Part shown: piece after piece, positions 12,420 through 24,045 of the stretch
Numbering within the stretch: the stretch's first letter is position 1
Layout: every line of letters begins with the position of its first letter
Source of the DNA: Globisporangium splendens
Lineage: Eukaryota; Oomycota; Peronosporomycetes; Pythiales; Pythiaceae
Assembly: GCA_006386115.1 (NCBI GenBank)
Contig: VFIW01000111.1
Coordinates: forward strand, 1-64,000
Length of the DNA: 64,000 bases
Direction of reading: 5' to 3'
Made by a program: the position numbers and the translations under genes
Notes under the pieces: model-generated
Database searches by the model: none
What the model was told of the DNA's origin: nothing
The model's input: only the letters and a program-made list of their open reading frames with translations

Positions 12420-12464
12420 ACTGTATGTAGACCATAAGTTCAATAGAATTACCTTCGTCGCTCT

Positions 12465-13882
12465 CTCTAAATGGAAGATGGGGGCCAAAGTAGCCTTAAT
12501 TTGTTTACAAGTTAGGCCAGACTTTTTCTTCTGCCAGAAGGGCACACTCCGACGAAAATGGTAAATGCATACACAATACTAGGGTATCCAGGATCCTAAG
12601 TCTGTCGTTCGAGGGCGCCTTTGATTCAGACGAGCGCGTGGAGTAGTTGCGAATCGTTGTCGATTGCGTAGTTGAGAGCGTAGCAGAAGCGGAGGTTGAC
12701 CGCATGGTCGACTTGGCCGTAGCGAGATTCTATTGTTGGCGGTCTTCTTGTTGGTGTTTGCGGAGGTTGCGAGCTGTCCACAGCAGAGAAAAGATGACGC
12801 TTCGTGTGATGCTCCATGCCAAGACAGCGCCTTGAGAGTATTTGTTCTATTGCTGACATAATGGGGGGTCGAGACCAAAGAGTGCTTGATATCATGCCAC
12901 TGGATGTTGGGAGATAGACGACCACCGGGTAAGGATACGTTGCCAAATATGTCGAATCGAGGGGCACTCCCAAAAGAGATGGAGGCAAGTTCCGATGGCG
13001 GAGCAGCCGTGGGCATAGCATCGTAGATTATCATCGCTGTTTCTCCAAAAGAAGTATTGTACCTGAAGGATTCGCCACCAGATTCGAACAGTGGTTTCTG
13101 GACGGAAGATGCACCTACAAGCTTTGCGTCATGTGTCCAGTCGAGCGCAGCAATAGCTGTACATGAGATGGTGCTTCACATTCACCGGTCGGATTACCTG
13201 CTGTACTGATTGACATCGCAAACCACCGCTGCATTCACGTTTGCGACCACCCCACCATGCAAACAGGTCATGTAAAAAAACGAATAGTTTAACGCGGTTG
13301 ATGGATTGTGGTGCAATTGGGCAGCAAAATGCTGAATGCACGTGGTAGCAATATAGTGAAACGCTTTACATGTGACGGTCGGATTACACGTCGCAGAATT
13401 GGGACTCGCAATCCAACATCTCGGTGGTGGTGGTGGGTAACGTTTTGTAAAAGGAAAAGAGAAAAATGACCGTGGGGTTTGCAAGCCACCAAACTCTCAC
13501 AAGCTCGAAGAGCGTATGCATTATTTGCCTTCCGGGCTGCAGAAAAGATGTCTGACGACGTTCTTGCTTTGGTTTGCCAGTCAGTGTTTAATTTTCTCTG
13601 GCTCACACACGTTGCACAGACAAGCAACCCCAAGTCTTGACTACCTCTTCCGCTACTTCAAGTATGAATCCCTTGCCAGGGAAGTCATCAGAAGAAAATG
13701 TCCACATGCAAACGCAAGGCACCATCACATTGTCATGCTGGACTAGATACAGAACCCTACGCTGGGCATATCAACGACTGCCCACTTCAATCAAGCTTTA
13801 TCTAACAAAGTGTTGCAGCGAGCGTCTGTAAGGGGTGTTTGCGTGCTCGGGTGGCCACAATCATGTTTACAGTCGGACAAAG
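12465..13882 (-). repeat. Element B, copy 2 (minus), outer end missing
   Basis: Reverse complement of element B, joined directly to the LINE 3' end. It lacks the outer ~150 bases (GA tract, right inverted repeat) found in the other minus copies at 17774 and 22501. The inner end at 13882 lies 341 bases upstream of the array copy 2 ATG. Confidence 0.85.
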
Positions 13883-14146
13883 AAGCCGTGTGACATCATC
13901 AGCATCGATCCAGTGGCACTTGTCCATGTCACAAGCATTTCGATGTTTTCTCCACGCACTCGGATTGGTCGATCCGCCATACCTCACGTGACATCAGACC
14001 AATCACAGGTATTTTTTCATCTGTGGTCTTTGATGACGTTCCAACGAGCGAGTTCAACTTAACCAATTCATCGACATTTTGCATGCAGCTCGACGCCTGA
14101 GTCGCCCGAATGCGCGTACAACATCTGCAATCTTGCTGATCTGATG

Positions 14147-14162
14147 GCTCATTCTGCGATCT
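14147..14162 (+). promoter_or_regulatory. Oomycete-type initiator of array copy 2
   Basis: GCTCATTCTGCGATCT, two mismatches to the oomycete initiator consensus, 62-77 bases before the ATG at 14224. Upstream, ATTGG and CCAAT boxes lie near 13964 and 14000. Confidence 0.7.
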
Positions 14163-14223
14163 GCTTTCTTCCAAGCAAACGCGACCCACACAAACGCAAC
14201 TACAACTACCCGCCATATCAACC

Positions 14224-15234
14224 ATGACCTCCATCCCAGCAACCTTCCGAGCATACCGTTTCGAGAAATATGGCGCCCCAGATCAAGTGCTAGAGCTCCG
14301 TTCCGATGTACCGCAAGCTCCGTTGGCACACACAGAAGTGCGTGTCAAAGTGCGCAGCGCCGCGATCAACCCAGCCGACTACATGTTAACAACCGGCGAT
14401 GCCCGCAGTTTGATGAACGAACATCCGAGCTCCGACAAGCCTTTCGGCATCGGCTTTGATGGCGCCGGCACCGTGGTTGAAGTTGGCAGCGCCGTGCACA
14501 TGGACGGCGACAGAGCCCTCCACGTCGGCGACGACGTGTACTTCATGACGTCGTTCGCCTCGTTTGGCTCGTTTGCCGAGTACCTCACCGTGGACCAGTC
14601 GTTTGTCGCGCGCAAACCCACGACGCTCTCATTTGACCAAGCTGCGAGTGTGCCGCTCGTGGCGCTCACGAGCTACCAGGCGCTCCTTGAGCACGCCAAG
14701 CTACAGAAGGGCGAACGCGTGTTGATCCTCGGCGGCAGCAGCGCCACGGGTATCTACGCCATCCAGATCGCTAAGGTCATCGGCGCGCACGTCGTCACGA
14801 CGGCCAGCGCCCGGAACGCCGCGTTCGTCAAGTCGCTCGGCGCCGACCAAGTCATCGAGTACACGTCCACCAACTGGGTCGACGCACTCCCGCCGCACTC
14901 CATCGACGTGTTCTACGACTGCGGCATCGAACCCAACGCCTGGAACGCCGACGCGCAGACCGTGCTGCGCAAGGACACGGGTCGCTTTGTCACGCTGCTG
15001 GGCATCACCGACCCGAAAGCCGCCTCGAAACATGGCGCCAAGCTCGTCGGAAGCATCGTCGTGTACCCTTCGGCGGCGCACTTGACTGAGGTCACGAAGC
15101 TGATCGAGGACGGTAAGATCGTGACACCGATCGACTCGGTCCACCGCTTCGAGAACGTGCTGGACGCGGTCGCGCGTATCTCTTCGCGCCGCGCGACAGG
15201 CAAGGTCGTGATTCAAGTCACGCCAGACGCGTAG
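14224..15234 (+). CDS. Quinone oxidoreductase-like MDR protein, array copy 2
   Basis: Translates to the same 336 residues as copy 1, with GroES-like fold, GGSSATG nucleotide loop at 170-176 and no zinc ligands. It is flanked by B minus (12465-13882) upstream and B plus (15446-17011) downstream, so it is the clearest complete B-gene-B unit. The promoter shared with copies 1, 3 and 4 (13883-14223) suggests all four are expressed the same way and that the amplification raises dosage; that last point is inference. Confidence 0.92.
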   Translation: MTSIPATFRAYRFEKYGAPDQVLELRSDVPQAPLAHTEVRVKVRSAAINPADYMLTTGDARSLMNEHPSSDKPFGIGFDGAGTVVEVGSAVHMDGDRALHVGDDVYFMTSFASFGSFAEYLTVDQSFVARKPTTLSFDQAASVPLVALTSYQALLEHAKLQKGERVLILGGSSATGIYAIQIAKVIGAHVVTTASARNAAFVKSLGADQVIEYTSTNWVDALPPHSIDVFYDCGIEPNAWNADAQTVLRKDTGRFVTLLGITDPKAASKHGAKLVGSIVVYPSAAHLTEVTKLIEDGKIVTPIDSVHRFENVLDAVARISSRRATGKVVIQVTPDA

Positions 15235-15445
15235 TTGACATTTACGAACAGCGCGCCTTTTGTGCACACATCGAGGCGAATGTCAGCTTTCTTTTCGTAA
15301 TTTTCCATATCATCAGTTGTGGAGATCGTTGCATCTTCCTTGCCCACAGTTATCTTTTGTGTCGGAACTAGCCTCACTCAGCGTTTTGTCGGCCACTGTT
15401 CAGGACCTTGTACCCGCCACTGTCCTTGTCACTGTCACATGACCT
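15235..15445 (+). other. 3' flank of array copy 2
   Basis: Shared by copies 1-3 only. It contains no gene. It runs into element B at CTTTGTCCGACTG; just before the junction it reads TCACATGACCT, similar to TCACACGGCTT in the same place on the promoter side, so the outer part of the B inverted repeat may extend into it. Confidence 0.6.
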
Positions 15446-17011
15446 CTTTGTCCGACTGTAAACATGATTGTGGCCACCCGAGCACGCAAACACCCCTTAC
15501 AGACGCTCGCTGCAACACTTTGTTAGATAAAGCTTGATTGAAGTGGGCAGTCGTTGATATGCCCAGCGTAGGGTTCTGTATCTAGTCCAGCATGACAATG
15601 TGATGGTGCCTTGCGTTTGCATGTGGACATTTTCTTCTGATGACTTCCCTGGCAAGGGATTCATACTTGAAGTAGCGGAAGAGGTAGTCAAGACTTGGGG
15701 TTGCTTGTCTGTGCAACGTGTGTGAGCCAGAGAAAATTAAACACTGACTGGCAAACCAAAGCAAGAACGTCGTCAGACATCTTTTCTGCAGCCCGGAAGG
15801 CAAATAATGCATACGCTCTTCGAGCTTGTGAGAGTTTGGTGGCTTGCAAACCCCACGGTCATTTTTCTCTTTTCCTTTTACAAAACGTTACCCACCACCA
15901 CCACCGAGATGTTGGATTGCGAGTCCCAATTCTGCGACGTGTAATCCGACCGTCACATGTAAAGCGTTTCACTATATTGCTACCACGTGCATTCAGCATT
16001 TTGCTGCCCAATTGCACCACAATCCATCAACCGCGTTAAACTATTCGTTTTTTTACATGACCTGTTTGCATGGTGGGGTGGTCGCAAACGTGAATGCAGC
16101 GGTGGTTTGCGATGTCAATCAGTACAGCAGGTAATCCGACCGGTGAATGTGAAGCACCATCTCATGTACAGCTATTGCTGCGCTCGACTGGACACATGAC
16201 GCAAAGCTTGTAGGTGCATCTTCCGTCCAGAAACCACTGTTCGAATCTGGTGGCGAATCCTTCAGGTACAATACTTCTTTTGGAGAAACAGCGATGATAA
16301 TCTACGATGCTATGCCCACGGCTGCTCCGCCATCGGAACTTGCCTCCATCTCTTTTGGGAGTGCCCCTCGATTCGACATATTTGGCAACGTATCCTTACC
16401 CGGTGGTCGTCTATCTCCCAACATCCAGTGGCATGATATCAAGCACTCTTTGGTCTCGACCCCCCATTATGTCAGCAATAGAACAAATACTCTCAAGGCG
16501 CTGTCTTGGCATGGAGCATCACACGAAGCGTCATCTTTTCTCTGCTGTGGACAGCTCGCAACCTCCGCAAACACCAACAAGAAGACCGCCAACAATAGAA
16601 TCTCGCTACGGCCAAGTCGACCATGCGGTCAACCTCCGCTTCTGCTACGCTCTCAACTACGCAATCGACAACGATTCGCAACTACTCCACGCGCTCGTCT
16701 GAATCAAAGGCGCCCTCGAACGACAGACTTAGGATCCTGGATACCCTAGTATTGTGTATGCATTTACCATTTTCGTCGGAGTGTGCCCTTCTGGCAGAAG
16801 AAAAAGTCTGGCCTAACTTGTAAACAAATTAAGGCTACTTTGGCCCCCATCTTCCATTTAGAGCACGTTAGTTGGTCCATTCGCGAGGTGCGTTTACGTG
16901 TTACGGTGGCCGCAATCATGAACAAAGTAGCCATGTGAAAGCCTGGCTACAGTGGTACTTTCCATGTCGCACAATCGCACCGGCAGTCTCTCTCTCTCTC
17001 TCTCTCTCTCT
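15446..17011 (+). repeat. Element B, copy 3 (plus)
   Basis: Full-length element B. The internal sequence inspected line by line matches copy 1. It ends in a CT tract (about 16987-17011) followed by GAGATGATG rather than GGATC, so the sequence beyond the microsatellite differs at this centre. Confidence 0.88.
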
Positions 17012-17771
17012 GAGATGATGATAAAGAATCTATTGAACTTAGAGTTTAAGATTCCCGGGGAAGAGAAATGGTGGGTTCTCAGCTATCATATCCTGCCGTA
17101 ACACAAGCATTTTCACACATGCGTCCAGGTTTTTCGTAATTTTCTAGTTTTTCTGACATTTGTAGTTTCTTCGTGTGCCATTTTGTAAATGGCTTTGTTC
17201 GTTGTTGTACGTTTTGGCTGTGCTTTGTCAGCCTCACTTGCACTTGTGAACGTCGCGCTTCGATGCTTCGATCACGTCTCGATTCACAGAGCCGGTAGGC
17301 TCTGTTACGGGGGTCTTGTGCTGCGCGGTATGGTGGCCGCAGACAGCGGGGGTCTTGTGCTGCGCGGTATGGTGGCCGCAGACAGCGGGGGGTCTTGTGC
17401 TGCGCGGTGTGGTGGCCGCAGACAGCGGGGGTCTTGTGCTGCGCGGTGTGGTGGCCGCAGACAGCGGGGGGTCTTGTGCTGCGCGGTGTGGTGGCCGCAG
17501 ACAGCGGGGGGTCTTGTGCTGCGCGGTGTGGTGGCCGCAGACAGCGGGTAATAGTGCGGCGTCCTGGTGGGCGTCGCAGTTGTGCTTCATGGCGGATTAA
17601 CCACGACATAGGGTCCGCAGTCATGCTCATAGTGATCGTGCATTCCATTCCTCACCACCCCAGGGCCTCCAAGAAGGAGGGATTCTCTCCCTGGGATGGG
17701 CCGGTCCAAACTGGACCGCTGAGGCTGGAACTGGACCGCTTGAGCTCTACTGGGAAAAATGGAGAATCGAT

Positions 17772-17773
<2 letters not shown>
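17012..17773. other. Spacer between inverted B copies, unique apart from a minisatellite
   Basis: About 760 bases between the CT tract of B copy 3 and the GA tract of B copy 4. No gene is supported: the open frames across it (for example 17189-17551) are by-products of the tandem repeat. It contains the minisatellite at 17310-17549 and a short self-complementary stretch near 17665-17700 (AGGGATTCTCTCCCTGGGA). Confidence 0.6.
17310..17549 (+). repeat. Minisatellite, six units of 39-40 bp
   Basis: Six head-to-tail copies of a GC-rich unit containing TCTTGTGCTGCGCGGTGTGG followed by TGGCCGCAGACAGCGGGG. The first two units carry GGTATGG and the last four GGTGTGG, and unit length varies by one G. 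The unit has no spacers, so it is not a CRISPR-like array. Confidence 0.92.

Positions 17774-17814
<41 letters not shown>
17774..17814 (+). repeat. (GA)n microsatellite at palindrome centre
   Basis: About 20 GA units forming the outer end of B copy 4, the mirror of the CT tracts that end the plus copies. Confidence 0.95.
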
Positions 17815-17817
<3 letters not shown>

Positions 17818-19355
17818 CCGGTGCGATTGTGCGACATGGAAAGTACCACTGTAGCCAGGCTTTCACATGGCTACTTTGTTCATGATTGCGGCCACCGTAA
17901 CACGTAAACGCACCTCGCGAATGGACCAACTAACGTGCTCTAAATGGAAGATGGGGGCCAAAGTAGCCTTAATTTGTTTACAAGTTAGGCCAGACTTTTT
18001 CTTCTGCCAGAAGGGCACACTCCGACGAAAATGGTAAATGCATACACAATACTAGGGTATCCAGGATCCTAAGTCTGTCGTTCGAGGGCGCCTTTGATTC
18101 AGACGAGCGCGTGGAGTAGTTGCGAATCGTTGTCGATTGCGTAGTTGAGAGCGTAGCAGAAGCGGAGGTTGACCGCATGGTCGACTTGGCCGTAGCGAGA
18201 TTCTATTGTTGGCGGTCTTCTTGTTGGTGTTTGCGGAGGTTGCGAGCTGTCCACAGCAGAGAAAAGATGACGCTTCGTGTGATGCTCCATGCCAAGACAG
18301 CGCCTTGAGAGTATTTGTTCTATTGCTGACATAATGGGGGGTCGAGACCAAAGAGTGCTTGATATCATGCCACTGGATGTTGGGAGATAGACGACCACCG
18401 GGTAAGGATACGTTGCCAAATATGTCGAATCGAGGGGCACTCCCAAAAGAGATGGAGGCAAGTTCCGATGGCGGAGCAGCCGTGGGCATAGCATCGTAGA
18501 TTATCATCGCTGTTTCTCCAAAAGAAGTATTGTACCTGAAGGATTCGCCACCAGATTCGAACAGTGGTTTCTGGACGGAAGATGCACCTACAAGCTTTGC
18601 GTCATGTGTCCAGTCGAGCGCAGCAATAGCTGTACATGAGATGGTGCTTCACATTCACCGGTCGGATTACCTGCTGTACTGATTGACATCGCAAACCACC
18701 GCTGCATTCACGTTTGCGACCACCCCACCATGCAAACAGGTCATGTAAAAAAACGAATAGTTTAACGCGGTTGATGGATTGTGGTGCAATTGGGCAGCAA
18801 AATGCTGAATGCACGTGGTAGCAATATAGTGAAACGCTTTACATGTGACGGTCGGATTACACGTCGCAGAATTGGGACTCGCAATCCAACATCTCGGTGG
18901 TGGTGGTGGGTAACGTTTTGTAAAAGGAAAAGAGAAAAATGACCGTGGGGTTTGCAAGCCACCAAACTCTCACAAGCTCGAAGAGCGTATGCATTATTTG
19001 CCTTCCGGGCTGCAGAAAAGATGTCTGACGACGTTCTTGCTTTGGTTTGCCAGTCAGTGTTTAATTTTCTCTGGCTCACACACGTTGCACAGACAAGCAA
19101 CCCCAAGTCTTGACTACCTCTTCCGCTACTTCAAGTATGAATCCCTTGCCAGGGAAGTCATCAGAAGAAAATGTCCACATGCAAACGCAAGGCACCATCA
19201 CATTGTCATGCTGGACTAGATACAGAACCCTACGCTGGGCATATCAACGACTGCCCACTTCAATCAAGCTTTATCTAACAAAGTGTTGCAGCGAGCGTCT
19301 GTAAGGGGTGTTTGCGTGCTCGGGTGGCCACAATCATGTTTACAGTCGGACAAAG
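17774..19355 (-). repeat. Element B, copy 4 (minus)
   Basis: Full-length reverse complement of element B, beginning with a (GA)n tract (17774-17814) and ending CAGTCGGACAAAG at 19355, 341 bases before the copy 3 ATG. Forms an inverted pair with B copy 3 across the 760 bp spacer. Confidence 0.88.
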
Positions 19356-19619
19356 AAGCCGTGTGACATCATCAGCATCGATCCAGTGGCACTTGTCCAT
19401 GTCACAAGCATTTCGATGTTTTCTCCACGCACTCGGATTGGTCGATCCGCCATACCTCACGTGACATCAGACCAATCACAGGTATTTTTTCATCTGTGGT
19501 CTTTGATGACGTTCCAACGAGCGAGTTCAACTTAACCAATTCATCGACATTTTGCATGCAGCTCGACGCCTGAGTCGCCCGAATGCGCGTACAACATCTG
19601 CAATCTTGCTGATCTGATG

Positions 19620-19635
19620 GCTCATTCTGCGATCT
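19620..19635 (+). promoter_or_regulatory. Oomycete-type initiator of array copy 3
   Basis: Same 16 bases as at 14147-14162, at the same distance from the ATG (19697). Confidence 0.7.
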
Positions 19636-19696
19636 GCTTTCTTCCAAGCAAACGCGACCCACACAAACGCAACTACAACTACCCGCCATATCAACC

Positions 19697-20707
19697 ATGA
19701 CCTCCATCCCAGCAACCTTCCGAGCATACCGTTTCGAGAAATATGGCGCCCCAGATCAAGTGCTAGAGCTCCGTTCCGATGTACCGCAAGCTCCGTTGGC
19801 ACACACAGAAGTGCGTGTCAAAGTGCGCAGCGCCGCGATCAACCCAGCCGACTACATGTTAACAACCGGCGATGCCCGCAGTTTGATGAACGAACATCCG
19901 AGCTCCGACAAGCCTTTCGGCATCGGCTTTGATGGCGCCGGCACCGTGGTTGAAGTTGGCAGCGCCGTGCACATGGACGGCGACAGAGCCCTCCACGTCG
20001 GCGACGACGTGTACTTCATGACGTCGTTCGCCTCGTTTGGCTCGTTTGCCGAGTACCTCACCGTGGACCAGTCGTTTGTCGCGCGCAAACCCACGACGCT
20101 CTCATTTGACCAAGCTGCGAGTGTGCCGCTCGTGGCGCTCACGAGCTACCAGGCGCTCCTTGAGCACGCCAAGCTACAGAAGGGCGAACGCGTGTTGATC
20201 CTCGGCGGCAGCAGCGCCACGGGTATCTACGCCATCCAGATCGCTAAGGTCATCGGCGCGCACGTCGTCACGACGGCCAGCGCCCGGAACGCCGCGTTCG
20301 TCAAGTCGCTCGGCGCCGACCAAGTCATCGAGTACACGTCCACCAACTGGGTCGACGCACTCCCGCCGCACTCCATCGACGTGTTCTACGACTGCGGCAT
20401 CGAACCCAACGCCTGGAACGCCGACGCGCAGACCGTGCTGCGCAAGGACACGGGTCGCTTTGTCACGCTGCTGGGCATCACCGACCCGAAAGCCGCCTCG
20501 AAACATGGCGCCAAGCTCGTCGGAAGCATCGTCGTGTACCCTTCGGCGGCGCACTTGACTGAGGTCACGAAGCTGATCGAGGACGGTAAGATCGTGACAC
20601 CGATCGACTCGGTCCACCGCTTCGAGAACGTGCTGGACGCGGTCGCGCGTATCTCTTCGCGCCGCGCGACAGGCAAGGTCGTGATTCAAGTCACGCCAGA
20701 CGCGTAG
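19697..20707 (+). CDS. Quinone oxidoreductase-like MDR protein, array copy 3
   Basis: Identical 336-residue translation to copies 1, 2 and 4, with the same promoter and the same 3' flank as copy 2. It is the second complete B-gene-B unit, with B minus 17774-19355 and B plus 20919-22490. Start-to-start distance from copy 2 is 5,473 bases and to copy 4 is 4,690 bases; the difference is the spacer with the minisatellite. Confidence 0.92.
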   Translation: MTSIPATFRAYRFEKYGAPDQVLELRSDVPQAPLAHTEVRVKVRSAAINPADYMLTTGDARSLMNEHPSSDKPFGIGFDGAGTVVEVGSAVHMDGDRALHVGDDVYFMTSFASFGSFAEYLTVDQSFVARKPTTLSFDQAASVPLVALTSYQALLEHAKLQKGERVLILGGSSATGIYAIQIAKVIGAHVVTTASARNAAFVKSLGADQVIEYTSTNWVDALPPHSIDVFYDCGIEPNAWNADAQTVLRKDTGRFVTLLGITDPKAASKHGAKLVGSIVVYPSAAHLTEVTKLIEDGKIVTPIDSVHRFENVLDAVARISSRRATGKVVIQVTPDA

Positions 20708-20918
20708 TTGACATTTACGAACAGCGCGCCTTTTGTGCACACATCGAGGCGAATGTCAGCTTTCTTTTCGTAATTTTCCATATCATCAGTTGTGGAGATC
20801 GTTGCATCTTCCTTGCCCACAGTTATCTTTTGTGTCGGAACTAGCCTCACTCAGCGTTTTGTCGGCCACTGTTCAGGACCTTGTACCCGCCACTGTCCTT
20901 GTCACTGTCACATGACCT

Positions 20919-22456
20919 CTTTGTCCGACTGTAAACATGATTGTGGCCACCCGAGCACGCAAACACCCCTTACAGACGCTCGCTGCAACACTTTGTTAGA
21001 TAAAGCTTGATTGAAGTGGGCAGTCGTTGATATGCCCAGCGTAGGGTTCTGTATCTAGTCCAGCATGACAATGTGATGGTGCCTTGCGTTTGCATGTGGA
21101 CATTTTCTTCTGATGACTTCCCTGGCAAGGGATTCATACTTGAAGTAGCGGAAGAGGTAGTCAAGACTTGGGGTTGCTTGTCTGTGCAACGTGTGTGAGC
21201 CAGAGAAAATTAAACACTGACTGGCAAACCAAAGCAAGAACGTCGTCAGACATCTTTTCTGCAGCCCGGAAGGCAAATAATGCATACGCTCTTCGAGCTT
21301 GTGAGAGTTTGGTGGCTTGCAAACCCCACGGTCATTTTTCTCTTTTCCTTTTACAAAACGTTACCCACCACCACCACCGAGATGTTGGATTGCGAGTCCC
21401 AATTCTGCGACGTGTAATCCGACCGTCACATGTAAAGCGTTTCACTATATTGCTACCACGTGCATTCAGCATTTTGCTGCCCAATTGCACCACAATCCAT
21501 CAACCGCGTTAAACTATTCGTTTTTTTACATGACCTGTTTGCATGGTGGGGTGGTCGCAAACGTGAATGCAGCGGTGGTTTGCGATGTCAATCAGTACAG
21601 CAGGTAATCCGACCGGTGAATGTGAAGCACCATCTCATGTACAGCTATTGCTGCGCTCGACTGGACACATGACGCAAAGCTTGTAGGTGCATCTTCCGTC
21701 CAGAAACCACTGTTCGAATCTGGTGGCGAATCCTTCAGGTACAATACTTCTTTTGGAGAAACAGCGATGATAATCTACGATGCTATGCCCACGGCTGCTC
21801 CGCCATCGGAACTTGCCTCCATCTCTTTTGGGAGTGCCCCTCGATTCGACATATTTGGCAACGTATCCTTACCCGGTGGTCGTCTATCTCCCAACATCCA
21901 GTGGCATGATATCAAGCACTCTTTGGTCTCGACCCCCCATTATGTCAGCAATAGAACAAATACTCTCAAGGCGCTGTCTTGGCATGGAGCATCACACGAA
22001 GCGTCATCTTTTCTCTGCTGTGGACAGCTCGCAACCTCCGCAAACACCAACAAGAAGACCGCCAACAATAGAATCTCGCTACGGCCAAGTCGACCATGCG
22101 GTCAACCTCCGCTTCTGCTACGCTCTCAACTACGCAATCGACAACGATTCGCAACTACTCCACGCGCTCGTCTGAATCAAAGGCGCCCTCGAACGACAGA
22201 CTTAGGATCCTGGATACCCTAGTATTGTGTATGCATTTACCATTTTCGTCGGAGTGTGCCCTTCTGGCAGAAGAAAAAGTCTGGCCTAACTTGTAAACAA
22301 ATTAAGGCTACTTTGGCCCCCATCTTCCATTTAGAGCACGTTAGTTGGTCCATTCGCGAGGTGCGTTTACGTGTTACGGTGGCCGCAATCATGAACAAAG
22401 TAGCCATGTGAAAGCCTGGCTACAGTGGTACTTTCCATGTCGCACAATCGCACCGG

Positions 22457-22490
<34 letters not shown>
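20919..22490 (+). repeat. Element B, copy 5 (plus)
   Basis: Full-length element B following the copy 3 3' flank (20708-20918). It ends in a CT tract (22460-22490) and then GGATCAATGG. Confidence 0.88.
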
Positions 22491-22492
<2 letters not shown>

Positions 22493-22501
22493 ATCAATGG
22501 G
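22462..22501. other. Centre of a ~3.1 kb near-perfect palindrome
   Basis: B copy 5 and B copy 6 face each other with only about 40 bases between the arms, made of the CT tract plus GGATCAATGG. The arms (about 1.55 kb each) pair from CACCGGCAGTCTC on the left with GAGACTATCGGTG on the right outward to the TTTACAGTCGGACAAAG ends. Confidence 0.85.
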
Positions 22502-24045
22502 AGACTATCGGTGCGATTGTGCGACATGGAAAGTACCACTGTAGCCAGGCTTTCACATGGCTACTTTGTTCATGATTGCGGCCACCGTAACACGTAAACG
22601 CACCTCGCGAATGGACCAACTAACGTGCTCTAAATGGAAGATGGGGGCCAAAGTAGCCTTAATTTGTTTACAAGTTAGGCCAGACTTTTTCTTCTGCCAG
22701 AAGGGCACACTCCGACGAAAATGGTAAATGCATACACAATACTAGGGTATCCAGGATCCTAAGTCTGTCGTTCGAGGGCGCCTTTGATTCAGACGAGCGC
22801 GTGGAGTAGTTGCGAATCGTTGTCGATTGCGTAGTTGAGAGCGTAGCAGAAGCGGAGGTTGACCGCATGGTCGACTTGGCCGTAGCGAGATTCTATTGTT
22901 GGCGGTCTTCTTGTTGGTGTTTGCGGAGGTTGCGAGCTGTCCACAGCAGAGAAAAGATGACGCTTCGTGTGATGCTCCATGCCAAGACAGCGCCTTGAGA
23001 GTATTTGTTCTATTGCTGACATAATGGGGGGTCGAGACCAAAGAGTGCTTGATATCATGCCACTGGATGTTGGGAGATAGACGACCACCGGGTAAGGATA
23101 CGTTGCCAAATATGTCGAATCGAGGGGCACTCCCAAAAGAGATGGAGGCAAGTTCCGATGGCGGAGCAGCCGTGGGCATAGCATCGTAGATTATCATCGC
23201 TGTTTCTCCAAAAGAAGTATTGTACCTGAAGGATTCGCCACCAGATTCGAACAGTGGTTTCTGGACGGAAGATGCACCTACAAGCTTTGCGTCATGTGTC
23301 CAGTCGAGCGCAGCAATAGCTGTACATGAGATGGTGCTTCACATTCACCGGTCGGATTACCTGCTGTACTGATTGACATCGCAAACCACCGCTGCATTCA
23401 CGTTTGCGACCACCCCACCATGCAAACAGGTCATGTAAAAAAACGAATAGTTTAACGCGGTTGATGGATTGTGGTGCAATTGGGCAGCAAAATGCTGAAT
23501 GCACGTGGTAGCAATATAGTGAAACGCTTTACATGTGACGGTCGGATTACACGTCGCAGAATTGGGACTCGCAATCCAACATCTCGGTGGTGGTGGTGGG
23601 TAACGTTTTGTAAAAGGAAAAGAGAAAAATGACCGTGGGGTTTGCAAGCCACCAAACTCTCACAAGCTCGAAGAGCGTATGCATTATTTGCCTTCCGGGC
23701 TGCAGAAAAGATGTCTGACGACGTTCTTGCTTTGGTTTGCCAGTCAGTGTTTAATTTTCTCTGGCTCACACACGTTGCACAGACAAGCAACCCCAAGTCT
23801 TGACTACCTCTTCCGCTACTTCAAGTATGAATCCCTTGCCAGGGAAGTCATCAGAAGAAAATGTCCACATGCAAACGCAAGGCACCATCACATTGTCATG
23901 CTGGACTAGATACAGAACCCTACGCTGGGCATATCAACGACTGCCCACTTCAATCAAGCTTTATCTAACAAAGTGTTGCAGCGAGCGTCTGTAAGGGGTG
24001 TTTGCGTGCTCGGGTGGCCACAATCATGTTTACAGTCGGACAAAG
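22501..24045 (-). repeat. Element B, copy 6 (minus)
   Basis: Reverse complement of element B without the GA tract of copy 4: it starts GAGACTATCGGTGCG, where copy 4 has the tract and then CTGCCGGTGCG. It ends at 24045, 341 bases before the copy 4 ATG. Confidence 0.88.

Larger units (their letters stand above)
3140..12464 (+). mobile_element. APE-type non-LTR retrotransposon (LINE) with OTU and RNase H domains
   Basis: About 9.3 kb element with a long gag-like ORF1 (CCHC knuckle and OTU-like protease) and an ORF2 with apurinic endonuclease, reverse transcriptase, Cys-His motif and RNase H, in the order typical of RNase H-bearing L1/I/Tad-like LINEs. There are no LTRs and no poly(A). The 3' end after the last stop reads ...CTTAAACTGTATGTAGACC..., and the same tail occurs alone near 48130. 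It sits in the centre of an inverted pair of B elements. The left flank is (CT)n and the right flank starts CTCTCTCT, then enters B minus its outer ~150 bases, suggesting insertion into the CT tract with a 3' deletion. Several nonsense codons and a frameshift make it inactive as read. Confidence 0.9.

Noticed and set aside
17310..17549. Regularly spaced repeats as a CRISPR array.
   Set aside because: Units are head-to-tail with no variable spacers, in a eukaryotic genome.
17189..17907. Long open frames on both strands over the minisatellite.
   Set aside because: They are by-products of a repeat unit lacking stops; the encoded peptides are simple repeats.
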